From Hahella sp. CCB-MM4 (lineage in GTDB: Bacteria; Pseudomonadota; Gammaproteobacteria; Pseudomonadales; Oleiphilaceae): DNA of 64,000 nucleotides. Shown in pieces: positions 20,313-29,596 of the stretch. The stretch lies in NCBI RefSeq assembly GCF_002260525.1, contig NZ_MRYI01000003.1:124001-188000 (forward strand), written 5' to 3'. The translations under genes were made by a program, and so were the position numbers. The notes under the pieces were generated by a model. That model made no database searches and had not been told where the DNA came from. It saw nothing but the letters and a program-made list of their open reading frames with translations. Numbering within the stretch: the first letter of the stretch is position 1; each line of letters starts with the position of its first letter.

Positions 20313-21409
20313 GCCGCTTTCTCCTTGAAAAACTTCGCCAGCAGGGGTTTATAGAGAAACTCCAACGCCCCGCAGAACAGAATGACAAGCCCTTGCATTA
20401 CCACGACGATATCCCTGTTAATGTTGGACATTTCGAACGCCAGTTCTGCACCACCCTGATACAGCACCCCGAATAGCAATGCCGCCAGAATAATGCCGAT
20501 TGGATGGTTACGCCCCATAAGAGCAACCGCAATGCCGGCAAATCCATAACCGTAATGGAAATCCAGAATCAGACGGTGCTGCACCCCTGAAATCTCATTG
20601 ACTCCCACCATACCGGCCATCGCTCCGGAAATGGCCATTGCCAGCACCATAACGTACGCAGGTTTGATACCGGCATATACTGCCGCATCACGGTTAAAGC
20701 CAACCGTCCTGATCTCATAACCCCATTTGGTCTTCCAGATCAGCAGCCAAGTTCCCAATGCACAAAGCAAAGCAAGAATAATGGACAGGTTCAGTGGCGA
20801 AGCCTCAAATTCGATTCCTATTCCCGCCAGAACCTCGTGAACAAAAGGCATCCAGGAATTCTCATCCAGCAAGCGACTCTGAGGGGTCATCTGTCCAGGC
20901 TCTCGCAATACATTCACCATCAGGTAAACCATCAGCGACGAAGCGATAAAATTGAACATGATCGTAGTGATAACGATATGGCTACCGCGGTAAGCCTGAA
21001 GCCAACCGGGAATAAATGCCCATGCCGCGCCGAACAGGCCTGCCACCAACACACTTAACAACAATAGCGCTGGTCCGGGCAGTGACGTATCCAACGCCAG
21101 ACACAAAAGGCCAACTCCAAGCCCTCCAATGTAGGCCTGCCCCTCTCCACCGATATTAAACAGTCCTACATGGAAGGCTATCGCCACGGCCAGACCGGTA
21201 AAAATAAAATTCGTGGTGTAATAAAGCGTAAAGCCCAATCCCTCTTGATACCCGAAAGCACCATAAAGGAGAATTTCAGCAGCTTTTAAAGGGTTAACAT
21301 CTATCACCAGAAAAACCAGTGCAGACACCAGCAAAGCGGTTACCACATTCAATAGAGGCAGTAGCCCGATATTCACCCACCGGGGCAATGCCTGATCGAG
21401 TCCCTTCAT
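20309..21409 (-). CDS. Nucleoside ABC transporter permease (YufP/NupP type)
   Basis: The 366-residue membrane protein is the second permease of the BMP-type importer. Family blocks include FNIGGEGQAYIGGLG, GSHIVITTIMFNFIAS and the ATPase-contact loop YEIRTVGFNRDAAVYAGI. It has about nine or ten membrane segments. Its start overlaps the ATPase stop by 4 bp and its end overlaps the next permease start by 4 bp, showing tight translational coupling. Confidence 0.9.
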   Translation of the reverse strand: MKGLDQALPRWVNIGLLPLLNVVTALLVSALVFLVIDVNPLKAAEILLYGAFGYQEGLGFTLYYTTNFIFTGLAVAIAFHVGLFNIGGEGQAYIGGLGVGLLCLALDTSLPGPALLLLSVLVAGLFGAAWAFIPGWLQAYRGSHIVITTIMFNFIASSLMVYLMVNVLREPGQMTPQSRLLDENSWMPFVHEVLAGIGIEFEASPLNLSIILALLCALGTWLLIWKTKWGYEIRTVGFNRDAAVYAGIKPAYVMVLAMAISGAMAGMVGVNEISGVQHRLILDFHYGYGFAGIAVALMGRNHPIGIILAALLFGVLYQGGAELAFEMSNINRDIVVVMQGLVILFCGALEFLYKPLLAKFFKEKAA

Positions 21410-22977
21410 CCGGCCTGCTCCTGTTCCGAGTTAGAAGATAGGTCAGAGTCAGAAGACAGGTCGGCGGTCGCACTCATCATCAAACCGAGAGTACGCTCAT
21501 CGGCATCGGCCGCAGCCACTTCACCGGTAATTCGTCCATCACACATCACAATAATCCGGTCGCTTAATGCTAGAATCTCATCCAGTTCCACAGATATCAG
21601 CAGAATAGCCCCACCGCGGTTACGCATCTTCAGGAGTTGAGTATGTATAAACTCAATCGCTCCAATATCCACACCCCGCGTGGGTTGCCCGACCAGCAAC
21701 ACTTTCGGTTCCCTGTCCAGTTCACGGGCCAGAATCAGTTTTTGCTGGTTACCACCGGAGAAATTGGCGCTTTTCAGCTTGGGGTCCTGAGGACGTACAT
21801 CGAAATCCGACATAAGTGTCGCGCAATGCTTCTCGACCAAACCAGGCTTCAGCAGACCATGCTGGTTCCACTTATCGTCCCGATGGTATCCAAGAATGCT
21901 GTTTTCACTGGCGCTCATCGGGGTCACAAGACCTACCCGATGACGATCCTCTGGAACATGAGCAATTCCGGCATCGCGAAGCTCATCAGGCCCAATGTGA
22001 GATTCCGTGGAAATTTTCAGTTTGCCATAGCAGATTGTTCCCGCATCAACCGAACGCATTCCAGCCAATGCTTCCATCAATTCTGTCTGCCCGTTTCCAG
22101 AAACGCCGGCAATTCCCACGATTTCGCCAGCTGACACTTTGAAAGAAACATTTTTCACCCGTTCCACCTGCTGGGCATCCACAACGCTAAGGCCCTCGAC
22201 CTTCAAAACGTCGTCGCCCGCAGCAGCGTCAGGCTTTTCCAACTGAGTCACCACTTTACGCCCGACCATTAGTTCGGCCAGTTCTTCCGGGTTGGTTTCA
22301 GCAGTGGATAAATTTGCCACCATCTCACCGTGGCGCATAACCGATACGTTATCCGTTATTGCCATGATTTCTTTCAATTTATGGGTGATCAGGAGAATGG
22401 TAACGCCCTGCTCTTTCAATCCTTTGAGAATCGCGAACAGATCATCGGTTTCCTGTGGGGTCAGAACGCCGGTTGGCTCATCCAGGATAAGCACCTTGGC
22501 GCCTTTATAGAGGGCTTTAAGTATCTCAACTCGTTGCTGGAGTCCGACGGGTAAATCACCAACGATGGCATCCGGGTCGACCTTCAGATTGTAATTGGTG
22601 GAGAGGTCCAATAAGACCTTCCGAGCCTTGGCCTGCCCCTGCATTAACAAGGCGCTGCCTTCGTTGCCTAGAATAATATTCTCTAAAACGGTAAATGGCT
22701 CGACCAGCATAAAGTGCTGGTGGACCATCCCTATTCCAGCGGCAATGGCAGCATGGGAATTGGGAATATCGGCAGGTTTACCGAAGACGGATATCGAACC
22801 GCTGTCGGCCTGATAAAAACCGTAGAGAATACTCATCAAAGTGGATTTACCGGCACCGTTCTCTCCAACAATACCGTGAATACTTCCTTTTACCACATTC
22901 AGACTGACGTCTTTGTTGGCCTGTACGGCACCAAAACGCTTACTGACACGGTCTAGTTCGAGTGCATAGTCAGTCAT
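21406..22977 (-). CDS. Nucleoside ABC transporter ATP-binding protein (YufO/NupO type)
   Basis: The 523-residue protein contains two ABC ATPase domains in tandem. The first has Walker A GENGAGKST (38-46) and LPVGLQQRVEILKAL with LILDEPTGVL. The second has GVSGNGQTE and SGGNQQKLILARELDREP; its Walker A is degenerate, as is usual in this family. The C-terminal tail carries DLSSDS followed by DLSSNS, encoded by an 18-bp tandem repeat. It overlaps the permease gene by 4 bp. The binding-protein gene lies 112 bp upstream. Confidence 0.92.
   Translation of the reverse strand: MTDYALELDRVSKRFGAVQANKDVSLNVVKGSIHGIVGENGAGKSTLMSILYGFYQADSGSISVFGKPADIPNSHAAIAAGIGMVHQHFMLVEPFTVLENIILGNEGSALLMQGQAKARKVLLDLSTNYNLKVDPDAIVGDLPVGLQQRVEILKALYKGAKVLILDEPTGVLTPQETDDLFAILKGLKEQGVTILLITHKLKEIMAITDNVSVMRHGEMVANLSTAETNPEELAELMVGRKVVTQLEKPDAAAGDDVLKVEGLSVVDAQQVERVKNVSFKVSAGEIVGIAGVSGNGQTELMEALAGMRSVDAGTICYGKLKISTESHIGPDELRDAGIAHVPEDRHRVGLVTPMSASENSILGYHRDDKWNQHGLLKPGLVEKHCATLMSDFDVRPQDPKLKSANFSGGNQQKLILARELDREPKVLLVGQPTRGVDIGAIEFIHTQLLKMRNRGGAILLISVELDEILALSDRIIVMCDGRITGEVAAADADERTLGLMMSATADLSSDSDLSSNSEQEQAG
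21428..21463. repeat. Two 18-bp tandem repeats in the ABC ATPase tail
   Basis: Units at 21428-21445 and 21446-21463 share GAGT-N-AGAAGA-N-AGGTC and encode the repeated hexapeptides DLSSDS and DLSSNS at the C-terminus. The unit length keeps the reading frame. Confidence 0.75.
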
Positions 22978-23038
22978 GACAAACAGATTGTCCCGTGTAA
23001 TTTTTTATTAACAACTATTGAATTAGATGAGGCAGGTA

Positions 23039-23075
23039 GAAGCGGCGACCAGTACATCCTGATCAGTGCCGCTTC
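23039..23075 (-). other. Stem-loop between the binding-protein and ATPase genes
   Basis: GAAGCGGC (23039-23046) and GCCGCTTC (23068-23075) can pair over 21 nt, 15 bp after the BMP gene stop. No T-run follows on minus. Such hairpins often stabilise the binding-protein mRNA so that it is made in excess of the transporter. Confidence 0.5.
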
Positions 23076-23089
23076 CTTATGCACAGATA

Positions 23090-24082
23090 TCAGTAGTTAC
23101 AGCTGTTGTCAGACATGTAGTCATGAACAGTGATTTTACCAGCGATGATATCGGCTTTGATTTGATTGACCTTGGTTTCCATTTCAGGAGTCACAAGATC
23201 ACGGTTATTTTCGTCCAGAGCCCAGTCAACTCCGTTTTCGGCCAGACCGAGTACTTCCACACCGGAAGCCCATTTGCCGTCTTTGGCAGCTTTCCAGGTG
23301 TTGTATGCAGCCACATCAATACGCTTAACCATGGAAGTCAGCATCGTGCCTGGATGAATATAGTTCTGGTTGCTGTCCACGCCGATGGCGTACTTATGAC
23401 GATCCTTGGCTGCCTGATACACGCCGCTGCCGGAGCTTCCCGCTGCAGCAAACAATACGTCAGCGCCGCTGTCGATCTGGCTCTTGGCCAGCTCATTGGC
23501 TTTACCAGGGTTGTTAAATGCCGCACCGGTGGAACCGATCATGTTGGAAAATACTTCAGCTTTCGGATTGACGTACTTTGCGCCTTGCTCAAAGCCACAG
23601 CCGAACTTACGGATCAGGGGAATATCCATACCGCCGATAAAGCCGACTTTGCCGGTGCCAGACTTCATGGCTGCCAGTGCACCCACCAGGAACGAACCTT
23701 CATGCTCTTTGAAAACAATGGAGCGGACATTCGGCTTATCCACCACCATATCGATCAGGGTAAATTGGGTTTCCGGGAATTTTTCTGCAGCGGTCGCCAC
23801 AGCATTTGCCTGACTGAATCCTACTGCGACGATAGGATTGGAGCCCCGACGGGCCAGCTTGACCAATCCTTGCTCCACCTGGGCTTCATTGGTCGGTTCA
23901 ACTTCTTTTACTTCTACACCGAAATCCTTCTGAAATTTCTTCACCCCTTCAAAGGCGGCTTCATTAAAGGATTTATCAAATTTACCTGCCTTGTCGTAAA
24001 CCACTGCCGGTTTGAAATCCGCAGCCTGGACACTTGCTGCAGTGGTAAGCCCCAATACGGTGGCAAATAAAATATTTTTCAT
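23090..24082 (-). CDS. BMP-family nucleoside-binding protein
   Basis: The 330-residue periplasmic protein has a classical signal peptide (MKNILFATVLGLTTAASVQA) without a lipobox cysteine. The mature part matches the BmpA/NupN family: VVYDKAGKFDKSFNEAAFEG, FVGGM-like GKVGFIGGMDIPLIRKF and AAGSSGSGVYQAAKD. It should capture nucleosides for the adjacent ABC importer. It is the first gene of the minus-strand nucleotide-salvage locus and is divergent from sixA. A stem-loop after its stop probably favours higher expression than the transporter genes. Confidence 0.92.
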   Translation of the reverse strand: MKNILFATVLGLTTAASVQAADFKPAVVYDKAGKFDKSFNEAAFEGVKKFQKDFGVEVKEVEPTNEAQVEQGLVKLARRGSNPIVAVGFSQANAVATAAEKFPETQFTLIDMVVDKPNVRSIVFKEHEGSFLVGALAAMKSGTGKVGFIGGMDIPLIRKFGCGFEQGAKYVNPKAEVFSNMIGSTGAAFNNPGKANELAKSQIDSGADVLFAAAGSSGSGVYQAAKDRHKYAIGVDSNQNYIHPGTMLTSMVKRIDVAAYNTWKAAKDGKWASGVEVLGLAENGVDWALDENNRDLVTPEMETKVNQIKADIIAGKITVHDYMSDNSCNY

Positions 24083-24465
24083 CGGTTATCCTTAGGTCTA
24101 TGCCTGTTTCTGTAATTATGAACCGGTTTATGTCAATGAAATGCAATTGATCCAATGCAAAGCTTCAGAAAGTGCCGGTTTTCATGACGATCAGCCATTT
24201 GCGCAAATCCTATTACAAAATTTTATTCACGCCTATGCCTGAACAGCCAATTAAAGTGATCCAGCATACGTATAATCCGAAACATTCCTGTGATTTTGTC
24301 GTTAGGAGGCAAGATCACTCACTAAAATCGACACTTTTACAGTGGCACTAGGGAGGCTAAGCTTACTTCTTCCACAGAAATGCGTTCGCAGTATAGCCTG
24401 CCATTTGACACATATGTCAGATATTTTGCAAATGGAAGCTCAAAAATCGTTAGCCGGGAATGCCT
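24083..24465. other. Divergent intergenic region, BMP gene / sixA
   Basis: This 383-bp spacer has no convincing gene. TTGACA occurs on plus at 24405 (inside TGACA-CATA-TGTCA, a short dyad) and on minus at 24136-24131, but neither has a good -10 at the right distance. An A/T-rich stretch lies at 24205-24235. The promoter and operator of the nucleoside locus should be here, but I cannot fix them. Confidence 0.35.
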
Positions 24466-24975
24466 ATGACCACCAAAACCCTGACCCTGATTCGCCATGC
24501 CAAATCCTCCTGGTCGGACCCTAACCTTCAGGATAAGCTGCGCCCGCTCAATAAAAGAGGCCTGCGTGATTTGTCCAGGATGAACGCATTACTGCAGCAC
24601 CTCCACCTTAAGCCGGATCTCATCCTCTGCAGTACGGCCAAGAGAGCACTGGAAACCCTTGAGGGGTTGCGCCAGGGGCTCGACGCAAACGATGACAACG
24701 TCAAATTTGTGGAGCAACTGTACGAGGCAGACAGCCCTCACCTGCTTTCTGAAATCACCCTGCGACCGGATTCTGTCAGCCACCTGGCCATCATCGGTCA
24801 CAATCCCGGACTGACAGATCTTATCAACCAACTCAGCGGGTTAGAGCTGGGCAATCTGGCAACCTGCGCCATCGCCCAGATACGATTTGAATGCGAACAC
24901 TGGAGCGACATTGAAGCACAGCCGGGAACCTTTCAACTCCTGCTGTCCCCCAAGGCTATCGCAGCAAATGAATAA
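24466..24975 (+). CDS. sixA: Phosphohistidine phosphatase SixA
   Basis: The 169-residue histidine-phosphatase-superfamily protein has the RHA motif LTLIRHAKSSW (catalytic His11) and the second His in AIIGHNPGLTDLINQL. SixA removes phosphate from histidines of phosphotransfer proteins, ArcB and PTS-Ntr components in E. coli. I place the start at the second ATG (24466), because GGGA lies six bases before it but directly abuts the first ATG at 24460. It may act on a nearby relay such as the hybrid kinase at 25953, but this is speculative. Confidence 0.88.
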   Translation: MTTKTLTLIRHAKSSWSDPNLQDKLRPLNKRGLRDLSRMNALLQHLHLKPDLILCSTAKRALETLEGLRQGLDANDDNVKFVEQLYEADSPHLLSEITLRPDSVSHLAIIGHNPGLTDLINQLSGLELGNLATCAIAQIRFECEHWSDIEAQPGTFQLLLSPKAIAANE

Positions 24976-25075
24976 AGTGTGATCTTTGTGCAGCCAAATT
25001 GTTTTATTCATCTATACTTTCCAAAGAGAAATATGAATCCTAAGTCACGATAAACTAAAGCGATTTTAACTATCC

Positions 25076-25867
25076 ATGTCTGCGACTTACATTACTGCGA
25101 TTATTGGCGGCATTATTATCACGGTGCTTTTGCTGACTTACGTCCACCAGTGGCGTGAAAAAAGCAAGGACGCCCGACAGCGGGAACTCAATACTTTGAC
25201 TGACCGCTCACGCCGGCTAAGAAGAATAGCCATTGGGATACCCTCCCAGTACATGCCAAAGGAAATAGGCATGCTGTTAGTGAGTCGTGGCCAGGAAACG
25301 CTAAAAGAATTAGCGGGTTATGGATACAAGGAGGGGCTGACTGAAAAAATGGAAGAATGGGAGATCATCAAGCAAGGCACGCAGAAAGGTGATCTGGTTC
25401 CCATGCCCAACCCACAGGATGAGTCGTCCCAGGTTGAGCTCAGAAAAAATCTGCAGCTACTGTTCAAGTTCATCGAAGCACAGGTAAAAAGAGGGCGTAT
25501 CGATAAGAAGTTGGGGACCAAATATCTTCTCCAAACCCAGTATTTATTGGCCAAAACACTCGCGGAGAGCCACTCTATCAAAGCGAAGCAGGCGCATAAG
25601 GCCGGCAAGCTGAGAATTGCCATACATCACTATCATGATGCCGTACACGCTTTTAACAAACTGGAAAACAATCCATTGGCACAAAAAACCATTGCCGCCT
25701 ATCGCCTTCGGATAAAAGAACTTGATAAGCTGGCAACTCAGGAATCTGCAACCAAGTCGCAGCAGGGAGCGGCTCCCAGTTCAGCAGGTAACAAACTTAG
25801 CAGTCAACTGGAAGAAATGATGGACGAAGAGGAAAAATGGAAGCGTAAGCAAAACTACGACGATTAG
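25076..25867 (+). CDS. Membrane-anchored helical protein of unknown function
   Basis: I do not recognise a named family. The 263-residue protein starts with one membrane helix (ITAIIGGIIITVLLLTYV, about 6-23), followed by a basic stretch and a long charged helical part. Residues 125-225 look like two or three TPR-like helical hairpins (LFKFIEAQVKRGRIDKK, KAGKLRIAIHHYHDAVHAF). The tail is acidic (EEMMDEEEKWKRKQ). It should sit on the inner membrane with the bulk in the cytoplasm. It lies 100 bp after sixA and 85 bp before the kinase. Confidence 0.75.
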   Translation: MSATYITAIIGGIIITVLLLTYVHQWREKSKDARQRELNTLTDRSRRLRRIAIGIPSQYMPKEIGMLLVSRGQETLKELAGYGYKEGLTEKMEEWEIIKQGTQKGDLVPMPNPQDESSQVELRKNLQLLFKFIEAQVKRGRIDKKLGTKYLLQTQYLLAKTLAESHSIKAKQAHKAGKLRIAIHHYHDAVHAFNKLENNPLAQKTIAAYRLRIKELDKLATQESATKSQQGAAPSSAGNKLSSQLEEMMDEEEKWKRKQNYDD

Positions 25868-25952
25868 ACAGCATCAAAAGCTTTTAGACAAACGGCTCTG
25901 TAATCCCATCACAAGGTCGTGAAAATACAGTAATAATGAGAAGGGTAGCTCC

Positions 25953-28340
25953 TTGAAGATAAGCGCATATAACCGACTTTCTTTTCGGTTAGCACGAAAC
26001 ACCGTGTTGTTAGCCCTCTTTTTGGGCATGATGCTGAGCCTTATCCAGGTCGTCATTGACTATGTCAACGAAAAGAACTCTCTGGACAACGAAATCCGGG
26101 CCATCATTACCATCAGCCACGCTCCGGCTTCTCAAATTGCTTACAATATCGATTCTCGTCTTGCAGCAGAACTACTCGAAGGGCTCCTCGAACACCCGGC
26201 TATCATTCATGCGGAAATTATAGATACTGACAACCGTATTCTTTCCAGCCGTGAACGGCGGGCCCAGGAATCCCCGTATCGCTGGCTCAACGACCTGCTG
26301 TTTCAACCGACCCGTACCTACAGCGAGACCCTGTTTGTTCCCCAGCTGAATGATTTCGTACTGGGCAACCTGAACGTCGTGGTCGACACCTACCCCAGCG
26401 GCGCAGAGTTTCTTTCGCGGGCCACTTTCACCCTGGTTTCCGGTTTTGTCCGCAGCCTGATTCTGTCAGCCGTATTGCTGATCCTCTTCTACATGATGCT
26501 GACCCAACCCCTGGTGAAGGTCATTTCCTCTGTCAGTGAAGTGGATCCTGAAACTCCGGAAAAAGTTCGCCTTCCAGTCCCCAAAGGTCACGAACTGGAT
26601 GAAATTGGTGTACTGGTCAACTCCACCAACAACCAACTGCAGGCTATCGACGCCAACCTTGAAAAGCTGCGTAAAGCCGAAGCACGACTGAAAACCTACT
26701 CCGAACAGTTGGAGCAGATTGTCGACAGCAGAACCAAGGAACTCTCTGAGAAGAACAAGCAGCTGATCAAAAGTAATCACGACCTGCGCGTAGCCAAGGA
26801 AGAAGCCGTACGTCGCGCGAAAGCCCGGGCGGATTTTCTGGCCAATATGAGCCACGAGATCCGTACACCGTTTAACGGCGTGCTCGGAATGATCAGCCTG
26901 ACGCTCGAAGAACCTCTTTCAGAAAAACAGAAAGAGCAGCTGAATGTTGCCTATAGTTCCGGGGTTTCACTACTGGAACTCTTGAACGACATTCTCGACA
27001 TCTCCAAAGTGGAAGCCGGCAAACTGACGCTGGAAAATATCAGCTTCAGCCTGCGTAAAACCACTGAGGATGTGGCCAGACTCCTGGCCCAGAACGCCCA
27101 TGCGAAACATGTCGCCCTATACAGCGATATTGATCCTGAGTTCCCGGAACAGGTATTTGGCGATCCCACCCGTATTCGTCAGGTGATCAGTAATCTTGCC
27201 GGTAATGCCATCAAGTTCACCGATTCCGGCAGCGTGACTTTAAGCCTTAGAGTCACACGCTCCCAACAAATAGAGATCTTGGTCAGCGATACGGGAATCG
27301 GGATTGAACAAGACCGGATTGAAAGCATATTTTCGCCATTCTCCCAGGGGGACACCAATATCACCCGTAAATACGGGGGAACCGGGTTGGGACTGACCCT
27401 TTGCCGGCAGCTGGTGACCCATATGGGAGGTGAAATACGCGTGGAATCAGAGGTTGGTGTCGGCAGCAAGTTTATTGTGACACTACCGCTGAAAATTGAT
27501 ACCGGTGTCAAAGCACCCACCATCGACGAAGGCCTGCTCGATTTCACATTTCTCCTGCTTTATCAGGAAAATAACCAGACCTTCAAAAGCATTTCCGCAG
27601 AGCTCAAGCACTGGGGCTTGAACCACCGGGCGCTTCCATTCCGGCAGGTGCAGGATCTGAGCCTGCGACAGGAAACCTTCTCAGAGAACACCATCATTCT
27701 GTTCGATACACGGTCTGTTGCTCCTATGCTGGTGGAACATCCGGACATCAACAAGGTCAAATTGATTCTGGTGGCCCGCCAGAACATCCCTTCCGAGACT
27801 TCCGCCCTGGCCTTGATGCGAATCGAACAGATGATCAGCGCTCCAGTGAGCCGCGAACGACTCTACGAAACCCTGTGTCGGGTCACCCAATTAACCAGCA
27901 CATTGAAAGAAGTTGACGACCGGCTGGTTGCCCCTGCCCGAAAAGTAACCCATAACGTTCTCCTGGTCGAAGACAACCAGGTAAACCAGTTAGTGGCTAA
28001 AACCATTCTGAAAAAGCTTGGCTACGAAGTTTCTATTGCCCAAAACGGCAAGGATGCACTCGATGTGATCGAGAATGGCGAGTTTGATATTGTTCTGATG
28101 GATTGCCATATGCCAGTCATGGACGGCTATGAAGCCACCCGCCATATCCGGCAAAACCCCCGCTTTGATAATTTGCCGATTGTGGCGGTGACCGCCAATG
28201 TTATGCAAGGTGACAAGGAACGCTGCATGAGTTGCGGGATGAACGACTATCTCACCAAGCCCTATGAGAAGAAGGCATTGGCTCTACTGCTTGAAAAATG
28301 GCTATCCTCACCTGCCCAGGCGGCAAATGAAACGGCCTAG
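25953..28340 (+). CDS. Hybrid sensor histidine kinase
   Basis: The 795-residue protein has TM1 (about 18-37), a periplasmic sensor region (40-160), TM2 (163-185), HAMP and coiled coil (186-290), HisKA with His301 (SHEIRTPFNGVLG), HATPase with N and G boxes (GNAIKFTD, DTGIGI, GTGLGL), a degenerate receiver-like segment (about 520-640) lacking the phospho-Asp pattern, and a true receiver with Asp717 (LMDCHMPVMDGY) and Lys769. It resembles BarA/GacS-type kinases but has no Hpt domain. The start is TTG behind AAGGG; later ATGs would remove TM1. Confidence 0.88.
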   Translation: MKISAYNRLSFRLARNTVLLALFLGMMLSLIQVVIDYVNEKNSLDNEIRAIITISHAPASQIAYNIDSRLAAELLEGLLEHPAIIHAEIIDTDNRILSSRERRAQESPYRWLNDLLFQPTRTYSETLFVPQLNDFVLGNLNVVVDTYPSGAEFLSRATFTLVSGFVRSLILSAVLLILFYMMLTQPLVKVISSVSEVDPETPEKVRLPVPKGHELDEIGVLVNSTNNQLQAIDANLEKLRKAEARLKTYSEQLEQIVDSRTKELSEKNKQLIKSNHDLRVAKEEAVRRAKARADFLANMSHEIRTPFNGVLGMISLTLEEPLSEKQKEQLNVAYSSGVSLLELLNDILDISKVEAGKLTLENISFSLRKTTEDVARLLAQNAHAKHVALYSDIDPEFPEQVFGDPTRIRQVISNLAGNAIKFTDSGSVTLSLRVTRSQQIEILVSDTGIGIEQDRIESIFSPFSQGDTNITRKYGGTGLGLTLCRQLVTHMGGEIRVESEVGVGSKFIVTLPLKIDTGVKAPTIDEGLLDFTFLLLYQENNQTFKSISAELKHWGLNHRALPFRQVQDLSLRQETFSENTIILFDTRSVAPMLVEHPDINKVKLILVARQNIPSETSALALMRIEQMISAPVSRERLYETLCRVTQLTSTLKEVDDRLVAPARKVTHNVLLVEDNQVNQLVAKTILKKLGYEVSIAQNGKDALDVIENGEFDIVLMDCHMPVMDGYEATRHIRQNPRFDNLPIVAVTANVMQGDKERCMSCGMNDYLTKPYEKKALALLLEKWLSSPAQAANETA

Positions 28341-28363
28341 AAGCCCTAGCCCTAGAAGCAATC
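28334..28363. repeat. Two degenerate 15-bp repeats over the hybrid kinase stop
   Basis: The core CCTAGAAGC, which includes the TAG stop at 28338-28340, recurs exactly 15 bp later (28351-28359). Flanks are less conserved. Confidence 0.5.
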
Positions 28364-28366
28364 CAA

Positions 28367-28393
28367 AGCCTCTCACGAACTGAGTCAGAGGCT
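28367..28393. other. Stem-loop in the convergent kinase/ospR gap
   Basis: AGCCTCT and AGAGGCT pair over a 13-nt loop in the 125-bp gap between the kinase and the convergent regulator gene. No T-run follows, so a terminator role is uncertain. Confidence 0.4.
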
Positions 28394-28465
28394 CTATTGA
28401 AAGCGCTGAGACAAGCCATCGACAGTTATCCGCCAGCTTTTCAATTTGCCAGGCCAATGCCAGAG

Positions 28466-28948
28466 CTACTTCGATACCAATTCGTTCAGCAGCAGTCTTA
28501 GCCCATCCCTGATCCCTATCAACTCTTCATCCCCAAGACTGCTGTGACAAAGTAGTGCTCTGGGAATTTCTGCTGCTCCGGCCTTCAGCTCCTGGGCTCT
28601 TGGGGTCAAGCTGACCAGAACCTTACGCTCATCGTTCACAGCACGCTGACGAACCAGCAATCCCTGCTGCTCCATCCGTTTCAACAGCGGCGTCAGAGTT
28701 CCGGTATCCAGCAACAATCTCTCGCCGAGCATCTTGATCGTGACCTCTTTATCACGATCTCCTTCACGCCCCTGATACTCCCACATCACCAGCAATACCA
28801 GATATTGGGGATAGGTCAGCCCCAGTTGGTCCAGCAACGGGCGATATAATGCCGTCATCATTCTGGAGCTGCTGTACAACAGAAAACACAACTGGTTATC
28901 CAGAGCCAAAAGCTCTTCATCACCCATGTCTGCAAGTGCATTAGCCAC
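28466..28948 (-). CDS. ospR: MarR-family peroxide sensor, OhrR/OspR type
   Basis: The 160-residue protein matches OhrR in the sensor segment LDNQLCFLLYSSSRMM (redox Cys21) and LGLTYPQYLVLLVMWE; a second cysteine, Cys134, fits the two-cysteine class. The wing and recognition helix lie in TGTLTPLLKRMEQQGLLVRQR. Oxidation by peroxide should release DNA. It is 43 bp downstream of gpx on the same strand, the arrangement of P. aeruginosa OspR with its glutathione peroxidase. A 16-bp palindrome at the gpx promoter is the likely operator. Confidence 0.88.
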   Translation of the reverse strand: MANALADMGDEELLALDNQLCFLLYSSSRMMTALYRPLLDQLGLTYPQYLVLLVMWEYQGREGDRDKEVTIKMLGERLLLDTGTLTPLLKRMEQQGLLVRQRAVNDERKVLVSLTPRAQELKAGAAEIPRALLCHSSLGDEELIGIRDGLRLLLNELVSK

Positions 28949-28991
28949 GATACTACCTTTTGGCTTTAAATCTGGAACGACGCTCTGCCAT

Positions 28992-29468
28992 TTAAAGAAG
29001 CTTCTTCAAAGGCTTTTCAAGTTTCCCCGGCTCTGCAGTTGGTGGGAAGCGGTCCACAACCTTGCCGTCACGATCTACCAGAAACTTCGTAAAGTTCCAT
29101 TTGATTCCTTCTGATCCCATAAGCCCTTTGGCTTCTTTTTTCAAATACTTATAGAGAGGATGCGTATTGTCACCGTTGACATCAATCTTGGAGAACATGG
29201 GAAAGCTGACCCCATAATTCAATTCACAGAATTCTGCGATTTCGCTATTCGACCCAGGATCCTGCTGCATGAACTGATTACATGGAAAGCCGAGAATTTC
29301 CAGCCCCTGATCCTTATACTCTTCGTAAAGTTTCTCTAATCCCTTGAACTGAGGCGTAAAGCCACATTTACTGGCGGTATTGACGATCAACAGAACCTTG
29401 CCCTTGAAGTCAGCAAGACTCTTCTCATGACCTTGTATGTCTTCCACCTTGATATCGTAAATTCCCAT
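28992..29468 (-). CDS. Glutathione/thioredoxin peroxidase
   Basis: The 158-residue protein is a GPx-fold peroxidase. The peroxidatic Cys35 is in [11 protein letters not shown] (Cys in place of selenocysteine). Cys63 is in GFPCNQF and Cys81, the likely resolving residue, in [10 protein letters not shown]; this three-Cys set is typical of thioredoxin-dependent members. [15 protein letters not shown] completes the active site. It reduces organic and hydrogen peroxides in the cytoplasm. The OhrR/OspR-type regulator follows and probably represses both. Confidence 0.93.
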   Translation of the reverse strand: MGIYDIKVEDIQGHEKSLADFKGKVLLIVNTASKCGFTPQFKGLEKLYEEYKDQGLEILGFPCNQFMQQDPGSNSEIAEFCELNYGVSFPMFSKIDVNGDNTHPLYKYLKKEAKGLMGSEGIKWNFTKFLVDRDGKVVDRFPPTAEPGKLEKPLKKLL

Positions 29469-29596
29469 GCTTTTTCAGCTCCTGTTTATAGATCCAACCC
29501 ATTAACTTGATTTTTAATTCATCCGTCTTTCTTTATCCAACCGTCTTTTTTATTCGATCGTTTCTTCGGATGATTGCCTGAATAATATTTGCCGCA

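Noticed and set aside
23066-24070. 334-residue open frame opposite the BMP gene
   Set aside because: It is the mirror of a well-supported binding-protein gene; its His/Cys-rich composition is what antisense reading of such a gene gives.
29500-29570. CCGTCTTT-type repeats in the gpx upstream region
   Set aside because: Only two or three loose T-rich copies align; they are too low in complexity to call.
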